From positions 248,001-312,000 of the forward strand of contig CAVVOI010000013.1 of the NCBI GenBank assembly GCA_963749825.1: 64,000 bases of DNA, read 5' to 3'. The notes beneath the pieces were generated by a model. That model ran no database searches. It saw nothing but the letters and a program-made list of their open reading frames with translations, and had not been told where the DNA came from. This DNA comes from UBA11865 sp963749825 (GTDB lineage Bacteria; Chloroflexota; Anaerolineae; Promineifilales; Promineifilaceae). Position numbers and translations under genes: made by a program. Position 1 is the first letter of the stretch. Each line of letters opens with the position of its first letter. This document shows, one piece after another, positions 43,461 to 53,600 of this stretch.

Positions 43461-45610
43461 ATGAATTTCTGGCACCGGCGTCTCATTCTAACCATTATAT
43501 TGTTGGCTTCAACCACGGTGGCCTGTGGTCTTATCCCGGGTCTCAATAGTCCGGGCACGGTGATTCCTCCGGCGACGCCGACCCCAGTTGTCAGGGCAAC
43601 CGCTAATCTCGAAGAAAAACCCTCGGAAACACCACCGGCCTTTAATAGCACAGATACGCCCGTCCCGACCCAGACTGACACGATAACTCAACCTGTTAAC
43701 ACCAATACTCTTTCTCCAGTTCCTCCGGTCTGGCCCCCTGCCATTGAACTGGGTGATCCGTTTGAAGTTAAGTCCGTTAGCCCATCCCAGCAGGCGAGTT
43801 ATGATGCCCTTGCCGGGGGAACGCCGCCAGAACGCGATGACCTGGAAGTTGCCCGGCTGTATCTAGGCTGGGACGGGAATTTGGAACCCATAACTGTTCC
43901 CGACCAGCCGTTGCCAATTGGAACAATTCAGCAATTGAATATCCTGAATCATGATAGCAATACGCTTAGCTCGATAACAGCCGAGTTGATGGCTGTGAGC
44001 GAAAATGCCTACTTCTGGTTCGATACCGGACCTGGTTCCGTCCGGCCGTCGGCAGAAGCAACTCTCCCAGTCAACCAGCGCATTTGACCAGATTTATCAG
44101 CGCAGCGTGGCGATATTTGGATCAGAGAATAAACCGGGGATCGATGGCGATCCCCGCTTACACGTGGTGAATGCTTCGCCATTGGTTATGTGCGATGCAA
44201 TTGACGGGTTAAATACAGCAGGGACGACCTGTCGCGTGGCCGGCTACTTCAGCGCTGACGACACGCTGCCGGCTAGCATCAATCCGGAATCTAATGCTCG
44301 CGAGATGTTCGTTATGAATGACGAGTTCTTTGGCACCGATTATTATCTCAATGTATTGACTCACGAGCTTCCGCCATATGATCGAAGATAACTATGACCG
44401 CGGAGATGCGGATTGGGAGGCTGAAGGTTCGGCGATGTTGGCCGAGGATCTGCTAGGTTTCCCAGGGAGCGGTGTGGCGCGAGCCAACTTGTTCCTGGCT
44501 GAACCCGACCGGCAATTAAACAGTTGGCCCGATGACTATATTATTCCGGCCTATGGACAGGGGTATCTGTTTAACCGTTATATTTATGACCGTCTGGGCC
44601 AGGAGGCTTACCGCCAATTCGCCACCAGTCCCACCAGCGGTCTGGAGGCCATCGACACCGTTTCCCAGTCTAATGGAAGTGATAGCAGTGGTCTTGATCT
44701 GTGGAAGGAATGGCAGACCGCACTGGCATTGCATAATATCGAAGGCGCCCCTCTGGAGTATCGATTTGGCGTCGCCGGTCTCGAACAAGTGGCTATGACA
44801 GATGTCGACCGATTCCCATTCACAATTGAAGAGTTCGTTCACCAATATGCGGCCGATTATTACCGTCTGGTCGGCGACCAAGAATTGACGATCAACTTTA
44901 ACGGCAGCGCCCTGGTGCCTTTGCTAGATGTCATGCCGGCATCCGGCGAATCCATGTGGCTGGCCAACCGGGCCAATTATAGCCAGGTGAATCTGACCCG
45001 GGATGTGGACCTGACTGGGGTGGCAACGGCTACCCTGAACTATAACGTTTACCATGATATTGAGTCTGGCTACGATTTTGCCTATCTATTTGTCTCCCAG
45101 GACGATGGCCAAAGCTGGCATTCTTTAGCGGCCGGTAATATGCAGGGGGAGAACGAGGATCCATCAAATTCCGCCTTAACCGAACACTTCTACACCGGGC
45201 GAAGCGAACTGTGGCGCGAAGAGAGCGTTGATCTAACGCCTTACGCCGGCCAAAATATAGCGCTCCGTTTCGTTTACATCACAGATTTGATCAAAACTTA
45301 TGGCGGAATCGCATTCGACAATATAGCCATTCCAGAAATTGGCTTTTACGATGATGCTGAGACATTGGCCGAAGGTTGGTCGGCCGAGGGATTCGAGAGA
45401 GTGACGGCGACGATACCACAGCAGTGGCATCTGCAGCTCATCACCTTTGTGGACAACCAACCGGTCATTGAGACATTAGAGTTAGCTGCCGATCAAACGA
45501 CGTCTATACCCGTTTCTTTGGCCGGCGACGATGGTCAAGCGATCCTGATTATTGCCGCCCATGCACCCATGACTTTGGAACAGGCTAATTACCGCCTGGA
45601 TATCCAATAA
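43461..45610 (+). pseudogene. Secreted lipoprotein metalloprotease (M6/immune-inhibitor-A-like), two frameshifts
   Basis: The N-terminal frame (ATG 43461, GGAG upstream) encodes a signal peptide with a lipobox-like end (ASTTVAC), a Thr/Pro-rich linker and a domain ending in WFDTGPGSVRPSAEA. A 1-base shift near 44055 leads to STSAFDQIYQRSVAIFG and FVMNDEFFGTDYYLNVLTHE. A second near 44371 leads to RHMIEDNYDRGDADWEAEGS. Removing one base there restores HELRH, an HExxH zinc motif, with the distal Glu in WEAEGSAML. The C-terminal 230 residues (DVDLTGVATATLNYNVYHDI, DLTPYAGQNIALRFVYITD) are the beta-sandwich of immune inhibitor A proteases. Interrupted as given, but both lesions are single bases. 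Confidence 0.78.
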
Positions 45611-45691
45611 TCATCATCTCCCTGTCGCATATGGTGAACCTACAGGAGCATTGCGAAAAGATAACCCTTGTGTTAGCATTTTAGGGCCAAT

Positions 45692-45763
45692 TGGGGCGTC
45701 GCCAAGTGGTAAGGCAGCGGACTTTGAATCCGCCATTCGAAGGTTCGAATCCTTCCGCCCCAG
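45692..45763 (+). tRNA. tRNA-Gln (anticodon UUG)
   Basis: A 72-nt cloverleaf: acceptor stem TGGGGCG/CGCCCCA with discriminator G, D arm GCCAAGTGGTAAGGC, anticodon loop in GCGGACTTTGAATCCGC with TTG as anticodon, and T arm AAGGTTCGAATCCTT. The first base U is typical for bacterial tRNA-Gln. The 3' CCA is not encoded. Confidence 0.95.
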
Positions 45764-45859
45764 CTATCAAGGGATGAATAAAGGTTAGAGGACTGAGTAG
45801 ATAGAGCGGCTCAGTCCTCGTTCTTTCTACGAAAAGTGACGGGCTTCATTGGATCGAAG

Positions 45860-46903
45860 ATGAATACCTTGGCTGTCGTTATCCTCGCTGCGGGGCAGGG
45901 CACCCGGATGCAGTCGAATAAACAGAAGATCCTTCACGAAGTTGGCGGCCGGCCAATGGTAGCCCACGTCTTTGAAGCGGCTGATCAAATAGCCGATTTG
46001 CCGCCGCTTCTGGTCGTCGGACCAGGCGAAGAAGGGACGCGAAAATTGTTTGGCGAGCGGGCCGGCTATGTGACACAACCAGAGCAGCTAGGGACGGGCC
46101 ATGCGACGATGATGGCTGCTCCTTTACTAGAAGGACGTTCAGACCAGGTTCTAGTGGCTTACGGCGATATGCCCTTACTGCGTGCTGAAACCATGCGCCG
46201 GCTGTCGGAAAAACAATCGTCGAGCGGCGCGGCCGTAGTCATGCTGAGCGTGATGGGCGATCCTAGCTCGTCTTTCGGCCGGATCGTTCGTGTTGAGGAT
46301 GGTCGGGTAAATGAAATTGTCGAGGTGGCCGAAGCCAGGCAGCGCCCGGACCCTGATTTGTATCTTTCGATCACTGAACTGAATGCCGGCGTTTATTGTT
46401 TCGACGGCCCTTGGCTATGGCAGAACATACAAAACTTACCGCTACAACAGGCGCGAAACGGTCAAGAATATTATCTGACTGACATGATTGGTTTGGCGGT
46501 TGCCCAGGGAAAGTTGGTTGAGGCCATCGTAGTTGAAGATGACGCTGAATGCCTGGGAGCTGGCACCCGGGCGGAATTGGTGGCGGTGGAGAAAGCTTTT
46601 CGCGAACGGGCCAATGAATATTGGTTGGCCAACGGAGTAACCCTGGTCGATCCGGAAAATATTTATCTCGATCAAACCATTACGATTGGCCCGGATACCG
46701 TTATTTGGCCGAATACATTTGTACAAGGCGACACGATCATCGGCCGCGATTGTGTGTTGGGACCAAATACGATCATTCGCGATAGCCGGGTGGGGGATGG
46801 TTGTCACATTGAGCAGGCGGTTGTCGAACGGAGCGTCGTCGAACCGGGGACGATTGTCCAACCCTTCGGCCATCTCCAAGACCGAGAAGCAGAACCTAAC
46901 TGA
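45860..46903 (+). CDS. GlmU-like UTP-glucosamine-1-phosphate uridylyltransferase with short left-handed beta-helix
   Basis: 347 residues from the ATG at 45860. The N-terminal nucleotidyltransferase has VVILAAGQGTRMQSNKQKIL (signature GxGTRM-K), QLGTGHATMMAA and LVAYGDMPLL, all as in GlmU. Residues ~250-340 are hexapeptide repeats (YLDQTITIGPDTVIWPNTF, TIIGRDCVLGPNTII). GlmU is ~456 residues; here the last ~110, carrying the acetyltransferase active site, are absent. So it should make UDP-GlcNAc only from already acetylated GlcNAc-1-P, or another UDP-sugar. A GTG at 45836 is an alternative start. It lies just after tRNA-Gln. Confidence 0.85.
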   Translation: MNTLAVVILAAGQGTRMQSNKQKILHEVGGRPMVAHVFEAADQIADLPPLLVVGPGEEGTRKLFGERAGYVTQPEQLGTGHATMMAAPLLEGRSDQVLVAYGDMPLLRAETMRRLSEKQSSSGAAVVMLSVMGDPSSSFGRIVRVEDGRVNEIVEVAEARQRPDPDLYLSITELNAGVYCFDGPWLWQNIQNLPLQQARNGQEYYLTDMIGLAVAQGKLVEAIVVEDDAECLGAGTRAELVAVEKAFRERANEYWLANGVTLVDPENIYLDQTITIGPDTVIWPNTFVQGDTIIGRDCVLGPNTIIRDSRVGDGCHIEQAVVERSVVEPGTIVQPFGHLQDREAEPN

Positions 46904-46944
46904 AGCGAGTCGATAGTCAACCCATAATTGGTGCGGAGTGTACG

Positions 46945-47352
46945 ATGGTGACTGAAGAACAACGTGAAATGTTATTAAAAGCGGCCTGTGAAGTCCGGGA
47001 GCGAGCCTATGCACCCTATTCTAACTACTCAGTAGGTGCGGCGATTCTGACCGACGACGGCCGGGTATTTACCGGTGTCAACGTCGAGAATGCAGTCTAT
47101 GGGTTAACCAACTGCGCTGAACGATCGGCCGTTTTCTCAGCCGTTACGGCCGGTGCGAGACGTCTCGTTGCCGTTGCCGTCTGCACCGAAAATGCCGGCT
47201 CACCATGCGGTGCTTGTCGCCAGGTCATGAGTGAATTTGCCGGCGATATCCCGGTGTGGCTCAGCGATGGCGCAGGTCAAGTTCGCGAGACGACTTTATA
47301 CACCTTGCTGCCCGACCACTTTGGGCCGGAGCACCTGCATCCAAAATCATGA
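46945..47352 (+). CDS. cdd: Cytidine deaminase
   Basis: 135 residues, the size of the small tetrameric cytidine deaminases. Zinc-site motifs are NCAERSAVFSAV (the C-A-E type) and SPCGACRQVMSEF (PCxxC). YSNYSVGAAILTDDGRVFTG and NVENAVYGLTNCAE bind the nucleoside. It converts cytidine and deoxycytidine to uridine forms in pyrimidine salvage. It follows the GlmU-like gene by 41 bp in the same orientation. Confidence 0.95.
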   Translation: MVTEEQREMLLKAACEVRERAYAPYSNYSVGAAILTDDGRVFTGVNVENAVYGLTNCAERSAVFSAVTAGARRLVAVAVCTENAGSPCGACRQVMSEFAGDIPVWLSDGAGQVRETTLYTLLPDHFGPEHLHPKS

Positions 47353-47377
47353 TTGTGATCGTTCGTCCTGTCGTCGC

Positions 47378-48648
47378 CTAAGCTATATGATGCAGATTCT
47401 GAGCGGCAATGAATGACAATCCATTTTCCGTCAGCGCCCAAGCCGTACGATTGACCGAATCAAACTTGTCCATAAAGTTATGGGCGAGTGCATCCCAATC
47501 TCCAGACTCGATGACCTCTTGCTTATCCCGAAAGTAATCCAAAATATCGGACGGATGCTCTCTTGTTTGTTCGACTTCCGGATCTCCACCTTCGTGTTTG
47601 GCCGAGATATTGGCCACGTAATCGGCCAGCACGATTAACTCATCTCGTCGATTGTATGGCTGTCGCACAATACTTTTCCAGGTTTCCGTGATGTGGTGTT
47701 CGAATCGGACCACATGCTCAAAATCCAGATCTTTTCGAAATTGAGCAGTTATTTCCATCGTCTGATTATTCACTGAGTTGCTCCAATTGAAGCCGATCAA
47801 AGGTGACGTGCCGTCATCGCGAGCAAAGAGCTTGGCCCCGATGAGGGTCCAGAAGGCGGCGTAGGGATTATCATTGCCCATGAAGACCGAGATTTTGAAC
47901 TCAATGTCGACGCCAAGGCGATGCAAAAGATAGCCTATTAACACCGTGCCAGGATTGATATTAAGCACCTGACGAACGCCGAATTAGTGTAGTAATAAAG
48001 ATACTCGTCCAGCCACTTCAGCGCGTACTCATTTGGTTGGCCACTCCCACCAAAGTAGCCGGTAATTGTCTCCGGACCGCCTAGATGAACGTTCGAGCCA
48101 TCAGTACCTTTGGTGTCTAAAGTTTCCACGTAGCTGGCGCCAATGATCTGCATGGCAGCGGCGAAGGCCAGTAAATCGCCATCCGCTTCTTGCTCTTTCA
48201 TCTTACGCACTCGAATGAAACGACCCGGCATGAGTGATTTATCGTCGATGGCCTTCTGAGCGATTTCTCTCAGCCAAGGAAAATATTGGCTGGCGCTGAT
48301 TTCCAGCGTAACAGCGTAATCATCGTTGAAGGTTATCTGATCGACCTTGTCGCCCAGTACCTTACGGCGATAGTCGGCCACGCTAATAAAGCGTTTTTCA
48401 TTTCGTTGTTCGGTGAGCCACTCCAAGTCTGCTCTATAACCGGGATTCTCGGCCGCCACCCGATCTAATAAGCTGGGCAAATGCATCGCCCGGGCAGCTT
48501 TCTGATTGATTTCCTCAGGCGAACCGTATTTGGCAACCACATCGAGGAACTCATTGACAATTCGCATATCGGGATTTAGCAGGACGGCGTTCAGGGCGTC
48601 CAGGCGGTCTGGCGTGATTTGCAAGCGTTGGCGTAAATTCTCTGTCAT
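47378..48648 (-). pseudogene. Unrecognised conserved-looking protein (~420 residues) split by one frameshift
   Basis: Two overlapping frames (47938-48648 and 47378-47968) join smoothly if one base is restored near 47975: WLDEYLYYYTNSAFV continues into VLNINPGTVLIGYLLHRLGV. The start ATG at 48648 has GGAGAG 6 nt upstream. The N-terminal ~110 residues are helical and polar (LRQRLQITPDRLDALNAVLL). The middle has GASYVETLDTKGTDGSNVHL and GGPETITGYFGGSGQPNEYA. The second half has FKISVFMGNDNPYAAFWTL and HHITETWKSIVRQPYNRRDE. I do not recognise the family and give no function; the alternating strand/helix pattern would suit a TIM-barrel-like enzyme. Confidence 0.6.
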
Positions 48649-48819
48649 CATTTACTCTCCAGAAAATTGGGTGCGATGCACTTTCAAGCCACGCGCTGCT
48701 TGGCCGTGCGTTTGCACCAGATTTATTACCTATTGGTGTATGTCAGCTTGTGAATATTCCTAATAAATGGAAATGTTTTTACCGTTCCTCGCTTTATCAA
48801 GCCGGTGCTTGGCCTTATA

Positions 48820-49674
48820 TCAATCTAACATCTCCAATAGTTCTTCGAATTCCTCATCCTTCATGCCGAAATAATGTTCCTTGGCCGGAAATTTTTCCTC
48901 CTGCACTTCTTCTGCATATCGTTTGAGTCCTTCGAGTATCACCTCCCCGGCGTTCCCATACACTTTGGCCATGCGTGGTTTGAACTTTGGATAGAGGCCA
49001 AACATATCGTGGTAAATCAGCAATTGCCCGTGGGCAAATGGGCCGGAACCCAAGCTGATGATGATACAATCTTCAGCCCGTTCGGTGATAAGCTGGCAGA
49101 CGCGATCGGGGACGAGTTCTAGTAAAACGGCATAAGCCCCTGCTTTTTCCAGCGCTTTGGCATCGTCCAGGATCTTTTTAGCCTGCAGGGCTCCTTTGCC
49201 TTGCAATCGGAAGCCACCCAGCGAGCTGACACTTTGGGGCGTTAATCCAAGATGCCCCATGACCGGGATGCCGGCGGCTGCGATACCATCGACGCGGTCA
49301 GCCATCTCAGCGCCACCCTCGAGTTTGACGGCGTCGGTGTTGGCTTCGGCCATGAAACGGCCGGCGTTGCGAATAGCTTCCTCAACGCTGATTTGGTAAC
49401 TCATGTAGGGCATGTCGCCGATTAACCAGGCTGTAGGTGCTCCTCGCCGGACAGCCTGGGTGTGGCGGATCATGTCACTCATCGTTACCGGCAGGGTGCC
49501 ATCATAACCTAACATCGTCATGCCCAAACTGTCGCCGACCAGGATCATGTCGATGCCAGCCTCCTCCTGAAAATAGGCTGTTGGGTAATCATAACAGGTC
49601 AACATGGTTATTGGATTACCTTGTTCGACTTTCTTAAATAGGTCCGGAAGCGTTATCTTTTTCCTTTCTGACAT
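48820..49674 (-). CDS. panB: 3-methyl-2-oxobutanoate hydroxymethyltransferase
   Basis: 284 residues, full length. Motifs are MLTCYDYPTAYFQEEAGIDM, ILVGDSLGMTMLGYDGTLPV (Mg2+-binding Asp), WLIGDMPYMSYQ, AVKLEGG and IPVMGHLGLTPQSV, ending with the catalytic-site region KAGAYAVLLELVPDR. The enzyme adds a hydroxymethyl group from methylene-tetrahydrofolate to 2-oxoisovalerate in pantothenate synthesis. A GGAGG 6 nt upstream supports the start. It is divergent from recO; panC and panD are not in the window. Confidence 0.96.
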   Translation of the reverse strand: MSERKKITLPDLFKKVEQGNPITMLTCYDYPTAYFQEEAGIDMILVGDSLGMTMLGYDGTLPVTMSDMIRHTQAVRRGAPTAWLIGDMPYMSYQISVEEAIRNAGRFMAEANTDAVKLEGGAEMADRVDGIAAAGIPVMGHLGLTPQSVSSLGGFRLQGKGALQAKKILDDAKALEKAGAYAVLLELVPDRVCQLITERAEDCIIISLGSGPFAHGQLLIYHDMFGLYPKFKPRMAKVYGNAGEVILEGLKRYAEEVQEEKFPAKEHYFGMKDEEFEELLEMLD

Positions 49675-49739
49675 TGACTACCTCCATTAAAGTCCACTCA
49701 ACTTCACTCCCCATGCTACAATAGATCACCTGCTTATTT

Positions 49740-49780
49740 GTCACAAGTGACGAATATCCTGAAACAGCGATGACAAATGG
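49740..49780. promoter_or_regulatory. Palindrome and half-site between panB and recO
   Basis: GTCACAAGTGAC (49740-49751) is a perfect palindrome, and TGACAAATGG lies at 49771-49780. The same TGACAAATG half-site forms paired palindromes at 56039-56074 upstream of the giant DUF11 gene, so a shared regulator is possible. Confidence 0.35.
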
Positions 49781-49815
49781 ATATTTGGACCATTGGGGTA
49801 AAATAGACGTCGCTC

Positions 49816-50601
49816 ATGTCTAGACAAAGAACCTTTCGTAGTGAAGCCATCGTCCTTCGCCGCTTTGATTTTGGCGAAGCTGATCGGATGCTGACTTTGT
49901 ATAGCAAAGAATATGGCAAGATAAAGGCCCTGGCGAAAGGCGCTCGCAAACCACAAACGCGCAAAACAGGCCACGTCGAGCTTTTCATGCGCACTAATTT
50001 TCTCTTTGCCAAGGGTAAAAATATCGACATAGTCACCCAGGCCGAGTTGGTTGAAGCCTATCCTTCGTTGCGCGAAGATTTGTTTCGTACAACCTACGCC
50101 ATCTATTCACTAGAGCTTGTAGATGGCCTGACGGCCGAGGCCGACCAGGATGTGCGCAAATACGAACTGCTGGCTAACACCTTGCGCTGGTTTGAGGAAG
50201 CAGAAGAAGCCAGGCTTGTGGCTCGTTATTTCGAACTGCATTTGCTCTCGTTGGCTGGATTCCAACCCCAACTTTTTCACTGTTTATCTTGTGGCGACGC
50301 CATTGAAGAGCAAGACCAGTTCTTCAGTGTTGAGTTGGGCGGCCTGTTGTGCCCTGGCTGCCGCGAGGATGACAGGCGAGCGCAACCGATATCGGCGCCG
50401 GCTGTCAAGGTGCTTCGCTATTTACAAACGCGAAGTTGGGATGTGGTCAATTCATTACATCTGAGGCGGGAACTTCACGCGGAGCTAGAGAAAATCATGC
50501 ATATGTATCTTCGACAAGTGCTCGAACGAAACTTGAGATCGGTTGACTTTCTCCATCGCCTGAGACAAGAGACCACTTTCTTGAACCAGAGCAAAGAATA
50601 G
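49816..50601 (+). CDS. recO: DNA repair protein RecO
   Basis: 261 residues. An N-terminal OB-fold (about 1-80: RTFRSEAIVLRRFDFGEADR, YSKEYGKIKALAKGARKP) is followed by a helical domain with a zinc-binding module CLSCGDAIEE...CPGC at about residues 157-195. RecO loads RecA on gapped DNA together with RecR and RecF. There is no ribosome site in front of the ATG, which may be close to the transcription start. A terminator overlaps the region just past its stop. Confidence 0.93.
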   Translation: MSRQRTFRSEAIVLRRFDFGEADRMLTLYSKEYGKIKALAKGARKPQTRKTGHVELFMRTNFLFAKGKNIDIVTQAELVEAYPSLREDLFRTTYAIYSLELVDGLTAEADQDVRKYELLANTLRWFEEAEEARLVARYFELHLLSLAGFQPQLFHCLSCGDAIEEQDQFFSVELGGLLCPGCREDDRRAQPISAPAVKVLRYLQTRSWDVVNSLHLRRELHAELEKIMHMYLRQVLERNLRSVDFLHRLRQETTFLNQSKE

Positions 50602-50637
50602 AAAAAGGCGTACTGATGAAAAACCAGTACGCCCTTT
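50602..50637. terminator. Bidirectional intrinsic terminator between recO and the DUF11 gene
   Basis: A perfect 9-bp stem GGCGTACTG / CAGTACGCC (50607-50615 with 50625-50633) is flanked by five As on the left and CTTTCG on the right. The minus strand therefore gets a U tract. It separates two convergent genes. Confidence 0.8.
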
Positions 50638-50676
50638 CGTATTACCTAATGGCAGATGATCGATCTGAATCGACCA

Positions 50677-53600
50677 TCACTTGATAATTATCGGCAGGTA
50701 TAGCGGATACTTCTTTATACCGACCGTAAAGATATACTGGTTGTTTTCATAGTTGTATTCAACATCTTCGGTCGAATACATTTCTAACTTGTTCGCCATC
50801 TCGTCGCCCAAGGAAACGGTATCATTGATTTGAACGGTTAACTCAAACTGCCACCAACAGCCGGGGCACATGTAATCCCATTCCCAGACCAGCACGCCGT
50901 CGTCAGAGCTCATTGGCTGCCAGGTCTTACCCGGGTTCCAGGGCACGGTTGCGGTGATGAAGGCCATTTCGGCCGGCAGCGTGTCGGTTAAGTAAGACAT
51001 GGATGTGGTTTCCCAAGGTTGGAGATTCTTATTGCCGAATTCAACCGTGAATGTCACCAATGCGCCGGCCTCGACTTCGCCGCCACTTAACCACTTTTTA
51101 ACGTATATATCGGGCCCGGTCATACTGGTCACCTGATCAGAGTTATCGGCCATGTTTACGTCTCCAGTGATTGGCGCTTCGACCATGTTAGTGTAGGCCA
51201 ACCCTTGAACACCAGGACTGTCTACGTCTACCCGGAAGCCGATCTGCGCCGTATCGCCGGGTTCAAGCACCTCAGCCCAAAAAACGAGCTGTCGAAGACT
51301 GGATTCATGCGTGATCGTAATCCAGGGACCGTGATTGACCCACCAATCACCCGTAAACGTGGTCGATAGGGGATAAGTGTCCGTTACCCAGATATTTTCA
51401 AGACGTTCATTGCCTATATTTTCAAGTCGTAGTTGGTAACCCAGGCGTTCATTGCCATCCCACCAGCTTTCTTTTGACACACGTAGATTCGGACCGAAAT
51501 CGCGAACGGTTTCGACCAGGCAGGCTTCGTCATCGAATGGCCATGAATCATTTCCATCGATTCCGATGGTCGCGCAATTGGTCAGATCGGAATCTGGATC
51601 TAAATCGCCATCGATCGCCAGACGTAATTCAAAATCATAGAAAGCGCCCGGTTCTACAATGCCCAAGTCCCATACGGCAATGTTGTCGACCAAAGAATCG
51701 GGCCAGTTCGGAATGTAGTTCACGCCATCCCAACTATAGGAGCGGATGAGATCCGTGCTCGCTGGTAGGGTGTCAGTTAGCCACATTTGGGCCGCCATGT
51801 TGCCGGAGTTGTGGACATGGACATGAAACTCGATCTCGCCCCCAGGCACTAATTGTCCCCAGGCGAAATTTTTATCAACGCTGCCGTTCCAATATGGATC
51901 GCCAATCCAGACCTCTCCATATTCGTGTGAATTGTTCCCAAAATCATCGTCAACCACGCTGTCGATAACGACATTGTTGATGAGCTGCGTTTCGACAGGT
52001 ACGTCATCGTCTACCTTGAGGCGCAGTATGATCTGATCGTGCCAATCCCCGGGGATTGAAGGCGCGTACAATTCCAACTTGCCGTTGGCGTTGATCTCGC
52101 TCCAAAGATCGTAACTGTTCTCTGAGAACCAGGAGACAATGCTCGTATTGGCCGGAATCGTGTCCGTCAACCATACGCCTTCACTGGCAACCGGACGATT
52201 GTTGCCATACATGATCCTGTAAACGAAAGTCTGGCCTGCGGCTGGGTCATTCGGCTCGGCCTGCTTATGAACATAGGGATCTGGAAGATCGTCAATGACC
52301 TCAATTTCTGCTTGAGATTGGTTATTGTCGGTGTTGCTGTCGAATGGAGCGACGATCTCGACCTCGTTAATCAGGGTGTCGCCGTCATTGGCGCTATTTT
52401 TCAGAACGAGGCTGAATTGGTGATAATCGTCCACATCGACTGGACCAAACAGCCAGGTAAGTTTGTTGCCGTCGATCTGCGGCGTTACGCCACTGGTATC
52501 GTCGATGTATGTTGTGTTTGCCGGCAGGGTATCGGTGATGATGACCATATCGGCGGCCGCGTTGCCATCATTCTGGTAAGAGATGCCGAAAACCACCGGC
52601 CCACCGGGAGCGACCTGATTACCTACAGGCCACTTATCAATTCGCATGTCTGGCGCAGGATCGGCGTAGACATCGATCACCCTGTCACCATCCGGCTCGA
52701 TATACATCGCGGCAACTTGCTGTCCGGGTTCGATGTTCCATTCGGTATCTGGATCCCAAGAGCACTCAAAAGGCTGTGTTCCATCGGCCGCTGCCGACGA
52801 TTCCTTGCTTGGTGTACCCTCAGGCGCTCCCCAAGGATGGCACTCGACGTCGAGCAGCAAGCTGCCGAACCAATCGGCATGGATTGGACCGCCGACGCTG
52901 TCGGTATCGATATTGAGAGTGCCATCTATCATTCCAACGCGGACGGTGTTGTCGTAGCCATCATCCGAACTGAAATATACGTAGTCGCCGGGCGTGATAT
53001 CCGGTCTGCCGGGCACCCACTCATCTTCAGAACCGAACCCAGATCCATTCCAACCGCCATTGGAAATCGTTTCGATTTCGGCCGTTGCCTTAACCGCACC
53101 CAGACTGTCGGTTACGGTTATCCAGAATGTGTGATCCAACGGGTAATCGATCCCCACCCAATCATGGGCGTAATTCACCCGGGTCCATGGACCGCTAAAG
53201 CTGTTCATGATTTCATTGTTGTCTGGCTGGATATAGCGAATCGTCACCGTATCGCGATTTTGAATATCCCAGATTCCGCTGAAATCACATTCAAAATCTC
53301 CGCCATCGGGATCGACGCCAGGCACCTCGATGCCGTCCGGACCGTTTTCTTCCCAGATTTCGCAGCGGATATCCACCAGGCTGGGCGAGAGCCAGGCCGC
53401 TTCTAGCAGGCCTGACATCAGGTCGGCATCCACATCCAATTGCTCGTTGACGTCACCAATCCGCAGGGTCGTAGTGTAGCCGTTGTCAACCTGGCCGAAG
53501 ACCCAGTCGCCGGGCATCATGTCCGGTCTATCGCCATTCCAACCAGGCCAGTCGGTCGAGAAACCACTTTGGCCGTCCCACCAGGGCAAGTAATCTGATT

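Noticed and set aside
45692..45763. tRNA-Gln as an integration site for an island
   Set aside because: No second copy of the tRNA 3' end was noticed downstream and no integrase is present; the following genes look ordinary.
52267..53406. 379-codon plus-strand open frame inside the DUF11 gene
   Set aside because: It is antisense to a clearly coding repeat protein; long antisense frames arise from the biased codons of the sense strand.
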